Shown here: positions 36,072 to 44,845 of the stretch, in pieces | Position numbering within the stretch: the stretch's first letter is position 1 | How the letters are laid out: the number at the start of each line of letters is the position of its first letter | Source of the DNA: Amycolatopsis pretoriensis | Lineage (GTDB): Bacteria; Actinomycetota; Actinomycetes; Mycobacteriales; Pseudonocardiaceae | DNA: 64,000 bases | Reading direction: 5' to 3' | NCBI RefSeq assembly: GCF_900107925.1 | Contig: NZ_FNUJ01000004.1 | Coordinates: 496,001-560,000 of the forward strand | Made by a program: the position numbers and the translations under genes | The notes under the pieces: model-generated | Database searches by the model: none | The model's input: the letters and a program-made list of their open reading frames with translations, nothing else | Told to the model about the DNA's origin: nothing

Positions 36072-37922
36072 TCAGCGCAGGCCGAGGGCCCGCAGGGCGA
36101 AGTGGACCTCGATCGACGTCTGCTTGATCGTCTCCGCGATCACCAGCGAGCCGTGGCCGGCGTCGTAGCGGTAGAACTCGTGGAGCAGGTCGCGGCCGCC
36201 GAGCCGGTCGAGGTAGTTCTCGATCTGGCGGATCGGGCAGCGCGGGTCGTTGTCGCCGGCCAGCACGAGCACCGGCGCCGTCACGGCGTCGACGTACGTG
36301 AGCGGCGAGCACTCCCGGTACACCGCCGGCACGTCCTCCGGCGAACCGCCGAAGAGCGCGCGGTCGAACGAGCGCAGCTGCTCCATCTCGTCCTCGTACG
36401 CGGCGACGTAGTCCGCCACCGGTACCCCGGCGACGCCCGCCGCCCACCGCGTCGGCTGCGTGCCGAGCGCGAGCAGCGACAGGTAGCCGCCCCACGAAGC
36501 GCCGTTCACGACGCACTTGGCCGGATCGCTGAGTCCACTTTGGACGGCCCAGTCGTGCACCGCGGCGACGTCCTCCAGTTCGGTCAGCCCGGGCCGGCCT
36601 TCGATGGCGTCGCGCCAGGCCGAGCCGTAGCCGGTCGAACCGCGGTAGTTGACCTCGACCACGGCGAACCCGGCGTCGAGCCAGGTCGCCCGGTAAGCGG
36701 AGAAGCGGTCTTCGTCGGCCGCGTGCGGGCCGCCGTGCAGCGAGAACACCGTCGGCAACGGGCCCTCCGGCGCGTCCGACGGCCGCGAGACCAGCGCGTG
36801 GATCCGCCCGCCGACGCCTTCGACGAACGCGTCGGTCACCGGCTCGGACCCCGGCGCGCGCTCGCCCGGCGGCTCGAGCAGCACCGAGTCGGTGCCGTCG
36901 GTGGTGCGCGACCGGACGGCGGCCGGCTCGGCGGCGCTGGACCACGAGTACTCGACCGTCCCGTCCGGACGGACGCCGGCGCCGCCGATGCGCCCGGCCG
37001 GTGTGTCCACAGAGGACAGTGCGGCCGTGTCGAGGTCGTAGCGGTACAACGAGCTGCGGCCTTCGTGGAAGTGGACGACGAGCAGGGCGCGCGCGTCCGG
37101 GTACCAGCCGGCGACGACTTCGCCGGGCAGGTCGAGTTCGATCTCGGTCTCGCTGTCGGCCCGGACGTCCCAGACGAGCAGCTCTTCGCGGCCACGGCGT
37201 TCGTGCAGCACCAGCAGGCGCTGGTCGCCGGGCAGCGGCGAGAACTCGAGGGCGGTCAGGCCCTTGCCCTCGCCGTCCCACTTGTCGGCCACCGCGGCGA
37301 ACCCGTCGGTGGCGAGCACCCGCAGGGCGGGGTGGCGCGAGTCGCCGTGCTCGGAGTGGGAGATCGCGATCAGGCTCTCGTCGCGGGAGAGCGACGCGAT
37401 GCCGGCGTCGTCGGCGTGGCTGTAGAAGCGCTGCGTCTCGCCGCCGATCCGGGCGAACAGCTCGCTGCCGTCGTCGGTCGAGACGCCGACCGCGACGAGG
37501 TTCGCGCCGATCTCGAGGCCGGCGGGGTAGCCGTCGTGGACGTCCGGCACGGCCTTTTCGGGCTCGCTGCCTTCGGTCGCGGCGAAGGGCTCGCGCACCC
37601 ACGAGCCGAACTCGTCGCCGTCGGTGTCGTCGAACCACCAGATCCACGCGCCGTCCGGGGACGGCGTGGCGTGCAGGGTGCCGTTCGGCCGGTCGGTGAC
37701 GCGGCGGTGCTCGCCGGTCGCGCGGTTCCAGGCGTAGACCTCCCAGACACCGCTGGAGTTGGAGACGTAGATGTTGGCGTCGGGGGCGTCGCGGGCCCAC
37801 TCGGGCGAGGAGATGCGCGGCGCGTGGAAGCGGGCGCGCCAGCGGTTCTCGGCTTCGGCGTCGTCGAACAGCCGGTCCGGGACCTCCGCGGGCGGATATT
37901 GGTTCGCTGACTGCGTGCTCAC
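36072..37922 (-). CDS. S9 family (prolyl oligopeptidase) peptidase
   Basis: The 616-residue protein combines an N-terminal beta-propeller (about residues 30-370, WD/TolB-like repeats such as VSNSSGVWEVYAW and HATPSPDGAWIWWF) with a C-terminal alpha/beta hydrolase domain. The nucleophile is in NGASWGGYLSLLAL (about residue 472), the Asp in LAGDNDPRCP, and the His in YDAGHGSLV (about residue 595). It would cleave short peptides in the cytoplasm; no signal peptide is present. The frame stays open upstream through a tRNA, but GTG 37922 is the first sensible start. Confidence 0.9.
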   Translation of the reverse strand: MSTQSANQYPPAEVPDRLFDDAEAENRWRARFHAPRISSPEWARDAPDANIYVSNSSGVWEVYAWNRATGEHRRVTDRPNGTLHATPSPDGAWIWWFDDTDGDEFGSWVREPFAATEGSEPEKAVPDVHDGYPAGLEIGANLVAVGVSTDDGSELFARIGGETQRFYSHADDAGIASLSRDESLIAISHSEHGDSRHPALRVLATDGFAAVADKWDGEGKGLTALEFSPLPGDQRLLVLHERRGREELLVWDVRADSETEIELDLPGEVVAGWYPDARALLVVHFHEGRSSLYRYDLDTAALSSVDTPAGRIGGAGVRPDGTVEYSWSSAAEPAAVRSRTTDGTDSVLLEPPGERAPGSEPVTDAFVEGVGGRIHALVSRPSDAPEGPLPTVFSLHGGPHAADEDRFSAYRATWLDAGFAVVEVNYRGSTGYGSAWRDAIEGRPGLTELEDVAAVHDWAVQSGLSDPAKCVVNGASWGGYLSLLALGTQPTRWAAGVAGVPVADYVAAYEDEMEQLRSFDRALFGGSPEDVPAVYRECSPLTYVDAVTAPVLVLAGDNDPRCPIRQIENYLDRLGGRDLLHEFYRYDAGHGSLVIAETIKQTSIEVHFALRALGLR

Positions 37923-37961
37923 CCCTCGATCCTGCCACCTTCTGGCCGTACTGTGTGCGGG

Positions 37962-38726
37962 GTGCTGGAGGGTTACGCGCCGGGCTACGGGCGAGACGCG
38001 GTTTCGATGATGTCCGCGCGCACGGCGGTGGAGCGCGCGACGTTCGCCCAGCCGCTGTTCGCACCGGGGACGTGGGTGGTCGACCTCGGCTGCGGCCCGG
38101 GCTCGATCACCCTCGGGCTGGCGGCGGAGTCCCGCGTCACCGGGCTCGACCTCGACGCGGGTCAGGTCGAGCTCGCCCGCGCTGCCGCGCGCCGCGCCGG
38201 AAGGTCCACTGTGGACTTTCTCGTGGCGTCGGCGTACGACTTGCCGTTCGCCACCGGCAGTGTGGACGTGGCGTTTTCGCACGCGCTGTTCGAGCACCTG
38301 TCCCGCCCGCTGGACGCGCTCGCGGAGCTGCGCCGGGTGCTGCGGCCGGGCGGCAGGCTGGCGTTGTCCACTTCGGACTGGAGCAAGGCGCGCCTGCGCC
38401 CGAAGACGGCGAACGTCGACGCGGCGCTGAGAGGGCACTACCTGCTGCGCCGCCAGGCGGGCGGCAACCCGTTCGCGGGCCGGGTCATCGCCGACCAGTG
38501 CGCGGCGGCGGGTTTCACCGACGTGGTGTCGAGAGCCCGCTACCGCTCGGACATGAGCTACCGCGATCTGGCGAGGTACGTGGAGACGCGGCTGGAGGCG
38601 GCGCTCAAGGAGGAGGGCCGGGACCGAGACCAGCTGGCGAGCGCGGCCCGTTCGGCGTGGATGTGGACCCGCGGCGGCGACGGGGACTTCAGCCAGTGCT
38701 GGGTCGAAGTGACGGCGACCCGCTGA
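37962..38726 (+). CDS. SAM-dependent methyltransferase, class I
   Basis: The 254-residue protein has motif I VVDLGCGPGSITLGLA (about residues 38-53), the acidic motif II GLDLDAGQVELA, ASAYDLPFATGSVDVAFSH as motif III, and VLRPGGRLALS. It would methylate a small molecule, quinone or similar; the acceptor is unknown. GTG 37962 has TACTGT 7 nt upstream, a leaderless layout, and is preferred to the in-frame GTG 9 bp earlier. It is divergent from the S9 peptidase by 39 bp. Confidence 0.88.
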   Translation: MLEGYAPGYGRDAVSMMSARTAVERATFAQPLFAPGTWVVDLGCGPGSITLGLAAESRVTGLDLDAGQVELARAAARRAGRSTVDFLVASAYDLPFATGSVDVAFSHALFEHLSRPLDALAELRRVLRPGGRLALSTSDWSKARLRPKTANVDAALRGHYLLRRQAGGNPFAGRVIADQCAAAGFTDVVSRARYRSDMSYRDLARYVETRLEAALKEEGRDRDQLASAARSAWMWTRGGDGDFSQCWVEVTATR

Positions 38727-38776
38727 AACCAGACGGAAACGGAGAGCCGGGTAACGCGCAGCGTGGCGTCGGGGGT

Positions 38777-38825
38777 CCAGGGGGCGAAGCCGCCCTGGCG
38801 GGGGTTTGGGGGTTCGACCCCCAAA
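38777..38825 (+). terminator. Tandem hairpins after the methyltransferase gene
   Basis: CCAGGG/CCCTGG arms (38777-38798) form one stem. TTTGGGGGT (38805-38813) pairs perfectly with 38817-38825 around TCG to form a second. They lie before the convergent tRNA terminator. Confidence 0.65.
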
Positions 38826-38829
38826 GAAC

Positions 38830-38883
38830 GCCGAGAGGGCCGGCAAGGTTGGCGCTTTCCGCCAACACACCGGCCCTCTCGGC
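38830..38883 (-). terminator. tRNA-Pro terminator
   Basis: A perfect 14-bp stem (38830-38843 GCCGAGAGGGCCGG with 38870-38883) with an inner TTGGCG/CGCCAA stem lies 8 bp downstream of the tRNA 3' end. On the minus strand it is followed by GTTCTTT. Confidence 0.78.
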
Positions 38884-38890
38884 TCTCTCG

Positions 38891-38964
38891 TCGGGGTGGC
38901 GGGATTCGAACCCACGACCTCCTCGACCCGAACGAGGCACGCTACCAAGCTGCGCCACACCCCG
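38891..38964 (-). tRNA. tRNA-Pro, anticodon CGG
   Basis: The 74-nt gene folds into a full cloverleaf on the minus strand. The acceptor CGGGGTG pairs with CACCCCG, with discriminator A at 38891. The anticodon stem CCTCG/CGAGG carries loop TTCGGGT with anticodon CGG at 38930-38928, and the T arm is GTGGG-TTCGAAT-CCCGC. CCA is not encoded. It reads CCG, the dominant Pro codon of this genome. The metallophosphoesterase gene lies 29 bp upstream in the same direction. Confidence 0.97.
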
Positions 38965-38993
38965 AGGTACTGCTTAACGGGTCGTGGAGAAGT

Positions 38994-39974
38994 CTAGCGG
39001 ACGGTGTCGCGGGCTTTTCGGGGGGCCGTCTTACGCGATTTCGGCGACCCCGATCCGCGCGGGACCAGGGTCAACAAGCTCGCCTCGGGCGGGCACGCGA
39101 ACCGAGCCGGCGCCCACGGCGACGTCCCCAAACCGGCCGAAACGTGCAGCCACATGTGCGCGCCCCACCGCGAGGCCCCGCGCGCGCGGCTGCGATCCAG
39201 CTCACAGTTCGTGACCAGCGCGCCGTAACCCGGGAGCCGGAGCTGGCCGCCGTGCGTGTGGCCCGCCAGGACCAGGTCGTAACCGTCCGTGGCGAACGTG
39301 TCGAGCACCCGCGGTTCCGGCGAGTGCGTCACGCCGATGCGGACCGCCGCGCCGCTGTCGGCCGGGCCAGCGATGTCGGTGTAGCGGTCGCGGCGCAGGT
39401 GGGGGTCGTCGACACCGGCCGCGAACACCGCCTGGCCGCCGACGTCGATCGTGCGGCGGACGTGCGTCAGGTCGGTCCAGCCGTGCTCGACGAACGCCGC
39501 CCGCAGGTCGCGCCACGGCAGCTGGACGCCGTGGATGCGCTTCTTCTTGCCCTTCGGCATCAGGTACCGGGCCGGGTTCTTGGGCTTCGGCGCGTAGTAG
39601 TCGTTGCTGCCGAAGACGAACAGGCCGGGGCGGTCGAGCAGCGGGCCCAGCGCGCGCAGCACGGACGGGACCGCCGTCCGGTGCGACAGGTTGTCGCCGG
39701 TGTTGACGACGAGGTCCGGGTTCAGCTCGTCCAGCGCGGCGACCCAGCGCTGCTTGCTGCGGTGGCCCGGCAGCATGTGCAGGTCCGAGACGTGCAGGAT
39801 CGTGAAGGGCCGCGACCCGGGCGCCAGCACCGGAAGCTCGGCGGTGCGCAGGGTCCAGTGGCGCCGTTCGATGCCGACGGCGTAACCGAGGGTCGCGACG
39901 CCGAGCGCCACCGTCCCCGCGGCGAGGCGCTTCGCGGTCGCCCCCGACGTGCTTGTGTTACTGAGCGTGCTCAC
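38994..39974 (-). CDS. Membrane-anchored metallophosphoesterase
   Basis: The 326-residue protein has an N-terminal hydrophobic segment (AAGTVALGVATLGYAVGI). Calcineurin-like motifs follow: HVSDLHMLPGH (about residues 61-71), VVNTGDNLSH, GSNDYYAPK (in place of the usual GNHD), GVTHSPEP and LAGHTHGGQLRLPG (about residue 236). It resembles Rv3683, which adjoins ponA2 in M. tuberculosis. GTG 39974 has TATCCT (39987-39982) 7 nt upstream. The unusual NDYY in motif III still offers the Asn and Asp ligands. Confidence 0.88.
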   Translation of the reverse strand: MSTLSNTSTSGATAKRLAAGTVALGVATLGYAVGIERRHWTLRTAELPVLAPGSRPFTILHVSDLHMLPGHRSKQRWVAALDELNPDLVVNTGDNLSHRTAVPSVLRALGPLLDRPGLFVFGSNDYYAPKPKNPARYLMPKGKKKRIHGVQLPWRDLRAAFVEHGWTDLTHVRRTIDVGGQAVFAAGVDDPHLRRDRYTDIAGPADSGAAVRIGVTHSPEPRVLDTFATDGYDLVLAGHTHGGQLRLPGYGALVTNCELDRSRARGASRWGAHMWLHVSAGLGTSPWAPARFACPPEASLLTLVPRGSGSPKSRKTAPRKARDTVR

Positions 39975-40093
39975 GAAGCCCAGGATACGTGCTCAACGGT
40001 TGGGTGAACTCGCCGCCGTTCCGGGGAACCTGCCGCTTAGCATTTGCGTCGGCCCGATAGACGGGAATCAAGCCGGGGGGCTTGGGGAGAACG

Positions 40094-41911
40094 ATGGAGC
40101 AGTTCGGGCCGTACAAGATCGAAGGCCTGCTCGGCCGAGGGGGCATGGGCGAGGTCCACCGCGCGTACGACACGGCGCACGACCGCGTCGTCGCGCTGAA
40201 GCTGCTGTCCGGTCCGAACGCGGGCGACGAAGCCTTCCGGGCCCGGTTCCGCCGCGAGTCGCAGATCGTCGCGCGGCTGCGCGAACCGCACGTCATCCCG
40301 ATCCACGCCTACGGCGAGATCGACGGGCAGCTGTACCTCGACATGCGGCTCGTCGAAGGCAAGGACCTCAAGGAGCTGCTGGAAGACGGCCCGCTCGAGC
40401 CCGCGCGGGCCGCCGGGATCGTCGAGCAGGTCGCCGGCGCGCTCGACGCCGCCCACGAAGACGGCCTGGTGCACCGGGACGTCAAGCCGTCCAACGTCCT
40501 GGTGACGAGCGCGGACTTCGTGTACCTCGTGGACTTCGGCATCGCGCGGTCGATGACCGCCGAAGGCACGTCGATCACCGGCACCGGCAACGTGATCGGC
40601 ACGCTCGACTACATGGCGCCCGAACGCTTCGGCGACGCGCCGATCACCGGGCTCGTCGACGTCTACGCGCTCGCGTGCGTGTTCTTCGAATGCCTCACCG
40701 GACGGCGCCCGTTCCCGGCGGAGGGCGCGGCCGCGCAGCTGGGCGCGCACCTGAACGCGCCGCCGCCGGTGCCGTCGCAGGAGCGGCCCGGGCTGCCACC
40801 GGCGCTGGACGCGGTGGTGGCGCGCGGGATGGCTAAGAACCCGGCCGACCGCTACCCGACGGCCCAGGCGTTCGCCGAGGCCGCCCGCGCGGCCGTGAGT
40901 GCCCCGGCCGCTCCGCAGCCGACGTGGCAGAAGACCCTGCCGGGCCCGGTGACCCCGCCGCCGACCCTGGCCGCACCGCCGCCCACGCTGGCCGGGCCGC
41001 CACCCACCTTCTCCGGGCCGATCCCGCAGCAGCACGCGGTGTCCGCCCCGATGACCCCGCCGCGTCCGATGCCGGCCACCCCGTACGCGGGCCCGCCGAC
41101 CGGTTCGTACCCCGGCCCGCGGACGGGCCCGCAGCCTTTCACCGGGCCGTCGGGCAAGCTCGCCCCGGCCGCGGCCAGGCCGCCGAAGTCCCAGCGGAAC
41201 CGGTGGATCGCGCTGTGCGGCGCGCTCGCCGGCGTAGTCGTGGTCGCGCTGCTGATCACGTACCTGGTGACCAAGGACAACGCGCAGACCGCCGGCCCGG
41301 GCCCGCAGACGCCACCGGTGACGGTCGAGCCCCCGACGTCGTCGACGCCGGCTCCCGAGAGCTCGACGGAGAAGTCGAGCCCGCCACCGTCCACTTCGGA
41401 CACAAAACCGGCACCTGACGGCAAGCTGTTCGCCGCGCTTCCCGCGGTGTACAAGCAGTACACGTGCGTGCCCGCCGCACCGCCGGCCGGCACGGCCGCG
41501 GCGGCCGAGTGCACGGACTCGACCGTCGGCGACGTGAAGATCGGCAACGTGGTGTTCCAGCAGCCGACCGGGGCGCGCTTCCTGCGTTTCGCGGACGCGG
41601 CGGCGATGGACGCGTTCTTCCAGGACGTCGTGAAGACCCAGGGCCTGACCCGCAACGACGCCCAGGGCGCGTGCCGGCCGGACAAGTACCCGAAGATCTG
41701 GGGGACGTACTACCGCGCGGAGGTCCCGAACCCGATCCCGGGCGAGTACCTGACGTGCTTCCTCGGCGACCCGGCCCAGCTGATCTGGACGGAGAAGAAG
41801 GATCTCGTCGCGGGGATCCTGTTGTCCACCAAGGTGACCGACAACGACGAGCTGGACAAGCTCTACCAGTGGTGGAACACCGAGATCCTGTCGGACATGC
41901 CGCAGAACTGA
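40094..41911 (+). CDS. Transmembrane Ser/Thr protein kinase (PASTA-less, four-Cys sensor)
   Basis: The 605-residue protein has a Hanks kinase domain (residues about 8-265): LLGRGGMGEVHRAYD (ATP loop), VALKLL (catalytic Lys), HRDVKPSNVLV (catalytic loop), VDFGIARS and MAPERF. A Pro-rich linker of about 90 residues leads to one membrane helix (IALCGALAGVVVVALLITYL, about residues 371-390). The extracellular part of about 210 residues has a Thr/Pro/Ser stalk and four Cys (about 457, 472, 526 and 555) that could form two disulfides. It lacks PASTA repeats. The signal sensed is unknown. A GGGGAGA site precedes the ATG. Confidence 0.93.
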   Translation: MEQFGPYKIEGLLGRGGMGEVHRAYDTAHDRVVALKLLSGPNAGDEAFRARFRRESQIVARLREPHVIPIHAYGEIDGQLYLDMRLVEGKDLKELLEDGPLEPARAAGIVEQVAGALDAAHEDGLVHRDVKPSNVLVTSADFVYLVDFGIARSMTAEGTSITGTGNVIGTLDYMAPERFGDAPITGLVDVYALACVFFECLTGRRPFPAEGAAAQLGAHLNAPPPVPSQERPGLPPALDAVVARGMAKNPADRYPTAQAFAEAARAAVSAPAAPQPTWQKTLPGPVTPPPTLAAPPPTLAGPPPTFSGPIPQQHAVSAPMTPPRPMPATPYAGPPTGSYPGPRTGPQPFTGPSGKLAPAAARPPKSQRNRWIALCGALAGVVVVALLITYLVTKDNAQTAGPGPQTPPVTVEPPTSSTPAPESSTEKSSPPPSTSDTKPAPDGKLFAALPAVYKQYTCVPAAPPAGTAAAAECTDSTVGDVKIGNVVFQQPTGARFLRFADAAAMDAFFQDVVKTQGLTRNDAQGACRPDKYPKIWGTYYRAEVPNPIPGEYLTCFLGDPAQLIWTEKKDLVAGILLSTKVTDNDELDKLYQWWNTEILSDMPQN

Positions 41912-41943
41912 AGAAGGGCCCGCGGTTCCCCGCGGGCCCTTCT
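41912..41943. terminator. Bidirectional terminator between kinase and ponA
   Basis: A perfect 14-bp stem (41912-41925 AGAAGGGCCCGCGG with 41930-41943) with loop TTCC lies between convergent stops at 41911 and 41951. Confidence 0.85.
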
Positions 41944-41950
41944 GCTCCGG

Positions 41951-44128
41951 CTACCGGGCGCCGCCGCCCATGTACCGCGGATCCGGTTGCGGCAGCTCCA
42001 CTCTCGGCTGGCCTTCCATGATGTTCTTCATGGCGCCGAACCAAGTCCGGGCCGGCGCCTTGCCACCGAAGATGTTGCCGCTGGGACACACTCGGACCGA
42101 GCCCGGTGCGTTGCCGTCGCAGATGCCGCCCTGGCCGCCGCCGAACTTGAACGTCATGGCCGCGCCCGCCAGCTGCGGGGTGCCGCCGACGAACGTCGCC
42201 GAGACGTTGCCCTGCGTCGTGCCCGTCTTGCCGATGATCGGCCGGTCCCACTTCACCGCGCTCGCCGCGCCGGCCGACGTGCCGCCCGGCTGGTCGTCCT
42301 TGCTCATGCCGACCGCGAGGGTGTTCGCCAGGCCTTCGGGCACCGCCTGCTCGCACGGCGCTTCCTTGATCGGCACCGGCTGGCCGTTGCGGTCGGTCAC
42401 GCCGGCGATCGGCGTCGGCGGGCACCAGACGCCGCCCGAGAGGATGGTCGCCGCCACGTTGCCCAGCTCCAGGCCGCTCAGCGGGCTGAAGCCCAGGGTG
42501 AACGCGCCGAAGCCCGGCCAGTTCCCCTTGGGGCCGTAGAACTCGGCCTGGCTCAGGCGCTTCTCGTCCTTCTCCGCCTTCGGGTCGACCGTGCCGCCGC
42601 CGGCGTTGCTCGCCATCGTGTCGCGCATGCCGAGCCGCTTGGCCATGTCGATGGCCGGCGCGGTGCTGCCGAGCCGGTCTTCGAGCTCGACGAACGCGGT
42701 GTTCGGCGACGTCGCGAGCGCCGTCTGCAGGGTCGCGCCCTGGGCGATCCGGCTGTAGTCACCGGCGTTGCCCACGCAGTACCAGCGCGAACGCAGCGGC
42801 GGCCCCGTGGACGGGCAGTTGTCGCCGCCACCGCTGAACACGTGGGACACGTAGGTGTCCGGCACCTGGACCGGCGAGTAGATCCCCGCCACGCCCTTTT
42901 CGAGCGCCGCGGCCGAGGTGAAGATCTTGTACGTCGACCCCGCGCCGCCGGTGTTGTAGACGCCGGTGGGCAGCGCGTACGTCGTCTGGCCGGCGTCCTG
43001 GTCCTGGCCGTAGTCGCGGTTCGCCGCCAGCGCGACCACCTCGTGCCGGTCCTTGCCCGGTCTGATCAGCGACAGCGTGTTCGCGACGTACTTCTGGGTC
43101 TTGTTGACCTGCGTCTCCGCCGAGACCTTCGCCTCGTGGTTGGCGCGCTCGTCCAGGGTGCTCTTGATCGTGTAGCCGCCGGTGTACAGCTGGTCCTTGG
43201 TCATCCCACCCGCCTTGAGCAGGTAGTCCTCGACGTACTGGCAGAAGAAGCCGGCTTCGGCACCGGCGCCGATGCAGTTCGCCGCGGGTTTGGCCGGGAA
43301 GTCCGGCACGACGCCCAGCGGCTCGCCCTTGAAGCGGTCGGCGTCGGCCTTGGCCAGCTTCTTGTTCTCCACCATCCGGTCGAGCACCAGGTTGCGGCGC
43401 GCGGTCGCCTTGTCCGGGTGCTTCCACGGGTCGTTGTTGATCGGGTTGTTCACCAGGCCGGCCAGCAGCGCGGCCTGCGGCACGGTGAGCTTCTCCGGCG
43501 TCGTGTTGAAGTACGCGTGCGCGGCCGCGCCGATCCCGTAGATCTGGCGGGAGAACTCGACGATGTTCAGGTAGCCCGCGAGGATCTGCTGCTTGGTCAG
43601 CTTCGTCTCGAGCTGGATCGCGATCCGCGCTTCCTTGAGCTTGCGGGCGATCGACTGCTCCTGGGCCTTCTTCTGGCCGATCGGGTCGTTCCGGTAGACG
43701 ACGTTGATCAGGTAGTTCTTCGTGTACTGCTGGGTCAGCGTCGACGCGCCCTGCGTGTCCGCGCCGGTGCTGTTGCTGACGGCCGCGCGCAGGGTGCCCT
43801 GCCAGTCGACGCCGTGGTGCTCGTAGAACCGCTTGTCCTCGACCGAGACCAGGGCCCACTTCATGGCCTCGTTGATCTGGTCCGGCGTGATCGGCAGCCG
43901 GTACTGGTCGTACAGGGTCGCGATCGGCTTGCCGGTGCTGTCGGTGACGGTCGTCACCAGCGGCGGCGGGATGTCGGCGAGGTCCGACGACGTCTTCTCC
44001 ACCGTCTCGCTCGCCTGGTTGGACATGACACCGGCCGCCCCCACGACGGGGAAGAGCATGCCGGCGACGAGCACCCCCGCGAGCAGACAGAGGCCGATGA
44101 GCTTGAACAAACCATCCGCTTTTCGCAC
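41951..44128 (-). CDS. ponA2: Class A penicillin-binding protein (PonA2-like)
   Basis: The 725-residue bifunctional peptidoglycan synthase has a short cytoplasmic tail, a membrane helix (IGLCLLAGVLVAGMLFPVVG), and a GT51 transglycosylase domain with catalytic Glu in VSVEDKRFYEHHGVDW and GASTLTQQYTKNY. The transpeptidase domain has GAGSTYKIF (Ser), TSPNTAF (SxN) and IIGKTGTTQG (KTG). It ends soon after this domain, without the PASTA domain found in mycobacterial PonA2. GTG 44128 is chosen because TAGCCT (44141-44136) lies 7 nt upstream and the longer open frame adds only unlikely sequence. It is divergent from whiB4. Confidence 0.93.
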   Translation of the reverse strand: MRKADGLFKLIGLCLLAGVLVAGMLFPVVGAAGVMSNQASETVEKTSSDLADIPPPLVTTVTDSTGKPIATLYDQYRLPITPDQINEAMKWALVSVEDKRFYEHHGVDWQGTLRAAVSNSTGADTQGASTLTQQYTKNYLINVVYRNDPIGQKKAQEQSIARKLKEARIAIQLETKLTKQQILAGYLNIVEFSRQIYGIGAAAHAYFNTTPEKLTVPQAALLAGLVNNPINNDPWKHPDKATARRNLVLDRMVENKKLAKADADRFKGEPLGVVPDFPAKPAANCIGAGAEAGFFCQYVEDYLLKAGGMTKDQLYTGGYTIKSTLDERANHEAKVSAETQVNKTQKYVANTLSLIRPGKDRHEVVALAANRDYGQDQDAGQTTYALPTGVYNTGGAGSTYKIFTSAAALEKGVAGIYSPVQVPDTYVSHVFSGGGDNCPSTGPPLRSRWYCVGNAGDYSRIAQGATLQTALATSPNTAFVELEDRLGSTAPAIDMAKRLGMRDTMASNAGGGTVDPKAEKDEKRLSQAEFYGPKGNWPGFGAFTLGFSPLSGLELGNVAATILSGGVWCPPTPIAGVTDRNGQPVPIKEAPCEQAVPEGLANTLAVGMSKDDQPGGTSAGAASAVKWDRPIIGKTGTTQGNVSATFVGGTPQLAGAAMTFKFGGGQGGICDGNAPGSVRVCPSGNIFGGKAPARTWFGAMKNIMEGQPRVELPQPDPRYMGGGAR

Positions 44129-44470
44129 GAGGGCCAGGCTACCCGGGGCGGGTGGGGTGCCGGTGACGCCGTGTCTCCGAGGGTGTGAATTCAGTGACAA
44201 AACCGACCCCCTTCGGTGACATCTGGTAACGGAAGGCATCCTGGGTCTCGACGGGGGGAACCGAGGGCCCCTACAGTCCGTCAACGTCTCACGTAGACAA
44301 GCCGACGGATGGATCAACGCGGGTGGGAGCTCGCTTGGTCCGATCGGCGGCACCGGCACCGGGGAGGTGCCCGGAACCGACGTGAGCAGAGGGAGACACG
44401 CTCGCGGGGGCAAGGAGCGCAGTGCCTTTCCCCGCTGGTGCGTCGATCACCAGGGTAGGGAGCTGGGGGT
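44129..44470. promoter_or_regulatory. Shared control region between ponA2 and whiB4
   Basis: No gene is supported in these 342 bases. They hold the ponA2 -10 (44136-44141, minus strand) and a Crp-like site (44184-44199). An inverted repeat CTGGTG-N7-CACCAG (44435-44453), 17 bp before whiB4, may be an operator or 5'-UTR hairpin. Confidence 0.55.
44184..44199. promoter_or_regulatory. Candidate Crp/GlxR binding site
   Basis: TGTGAATTCAGTGACA matches the actinobacterial Crp consensus TGTGA-N6-TCACA with one mismatch. It lies 56 bp upstream of the ponA2 start. A crp gene is present 13 kb away in the same locus. Confidence 0.42.
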
Positions 44471-44767
44471 ATGGAAACCAACCAGTCGAGCTGGCGAATC
44501 AACGCGTCCTGCCGGGACGCCGACCCGGACGGCCTGTTCGTCCGGGGCGCGGAGCAGAACCGGGCCAAGGCGGTCTGCATGGGCTGCCCGGTCCGGACGG
44601 AATGCCTCGCCGAAGCACTCGACGGCCGGATCAACTTCGGCGTGTGGGGAGGCATGACCGAGCGGGAGCGGCGGGCGTTGCTGCGCCGCCGCCCCGACGT
44701 GGTGAGCTGGGCGGACCTGCTCGACGCGGCCAAGAGGGACGCGGAGGAGCGGGTGGAAGTCGGCTGA
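44471..44767 (+). CDS. whiB4: WhiB-family iron-sulfur regulator, WhiB4-like
   Basis: The 98-residue protein has four Cys at 14, 36, 39 and 45 in the C-X21-C-X2-C-X5-C pattern that binds a [4Fe-4S] cluster. The GVWGG turn near residues 57-61 and a basic segment RERRALLRRRP follow. Such proteins sense O2, NO or redox state and bind sigma-A or DNA. The position between ponA2 and the two ArsA-like ATPases is the same as whiB4 (Rv3681c) in M. tuberculosis, which supports the symbol. A GGGGG site precedes the ATG. Confidence 0.92.
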   Translation: METNQSSWRINASCRDADPDGLFVRGAEQNRAKAVCMGCPVRTECLAEALDGRINFGVWGGMTERERRALLRRRPDVVSWADLLDAAKRDAEERVEVG

Positions 44768-44812
44768 GCGCCGCGGTGGGGTGCGCGGTCCTGCCACCGC
44801 GCACTCCCCCGA

Positions 44813-44838
44813 GCGGCACTTTCACGTGAAAGTGCCGC
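44813..44838. repeat. CACGTG-centred palindrome, copy 4
   Basis: A perfect 26-bp palindrome, core CACTTTCACGTGAAAGTG with outer GCGG/CCGC, lies in the convergent gap after whiB4. It differs from the other copies in one symmetrical pair (CACTTT instead of AGCTTT), a compensated change that keeps the hairpin. Confidence 0.85.
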
Positions 44839-44845
44839 CCGCAGG

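Noticed and set aside
36039..37910. 623-codon plus-strand open frame
   Set aside because: It is antisense to the S9 peptidase, which has an intact catalytic triad and propeller.
38800..38825. Second tRNA remnant (T-arm-like GGGGGTTCGACCCCC)
   Set aside because: No acceptor, D or anticodon arms can be drawn around it; it is better explained as a terminator hairpin.
37923..38960. Upstream extension of the S9 peptidase frame
   Set aside because: The frame remains open but crosses the methyltransferase antisense, a terminator and the tRNA-Pro gene. The start at 37922 is the sensible one.
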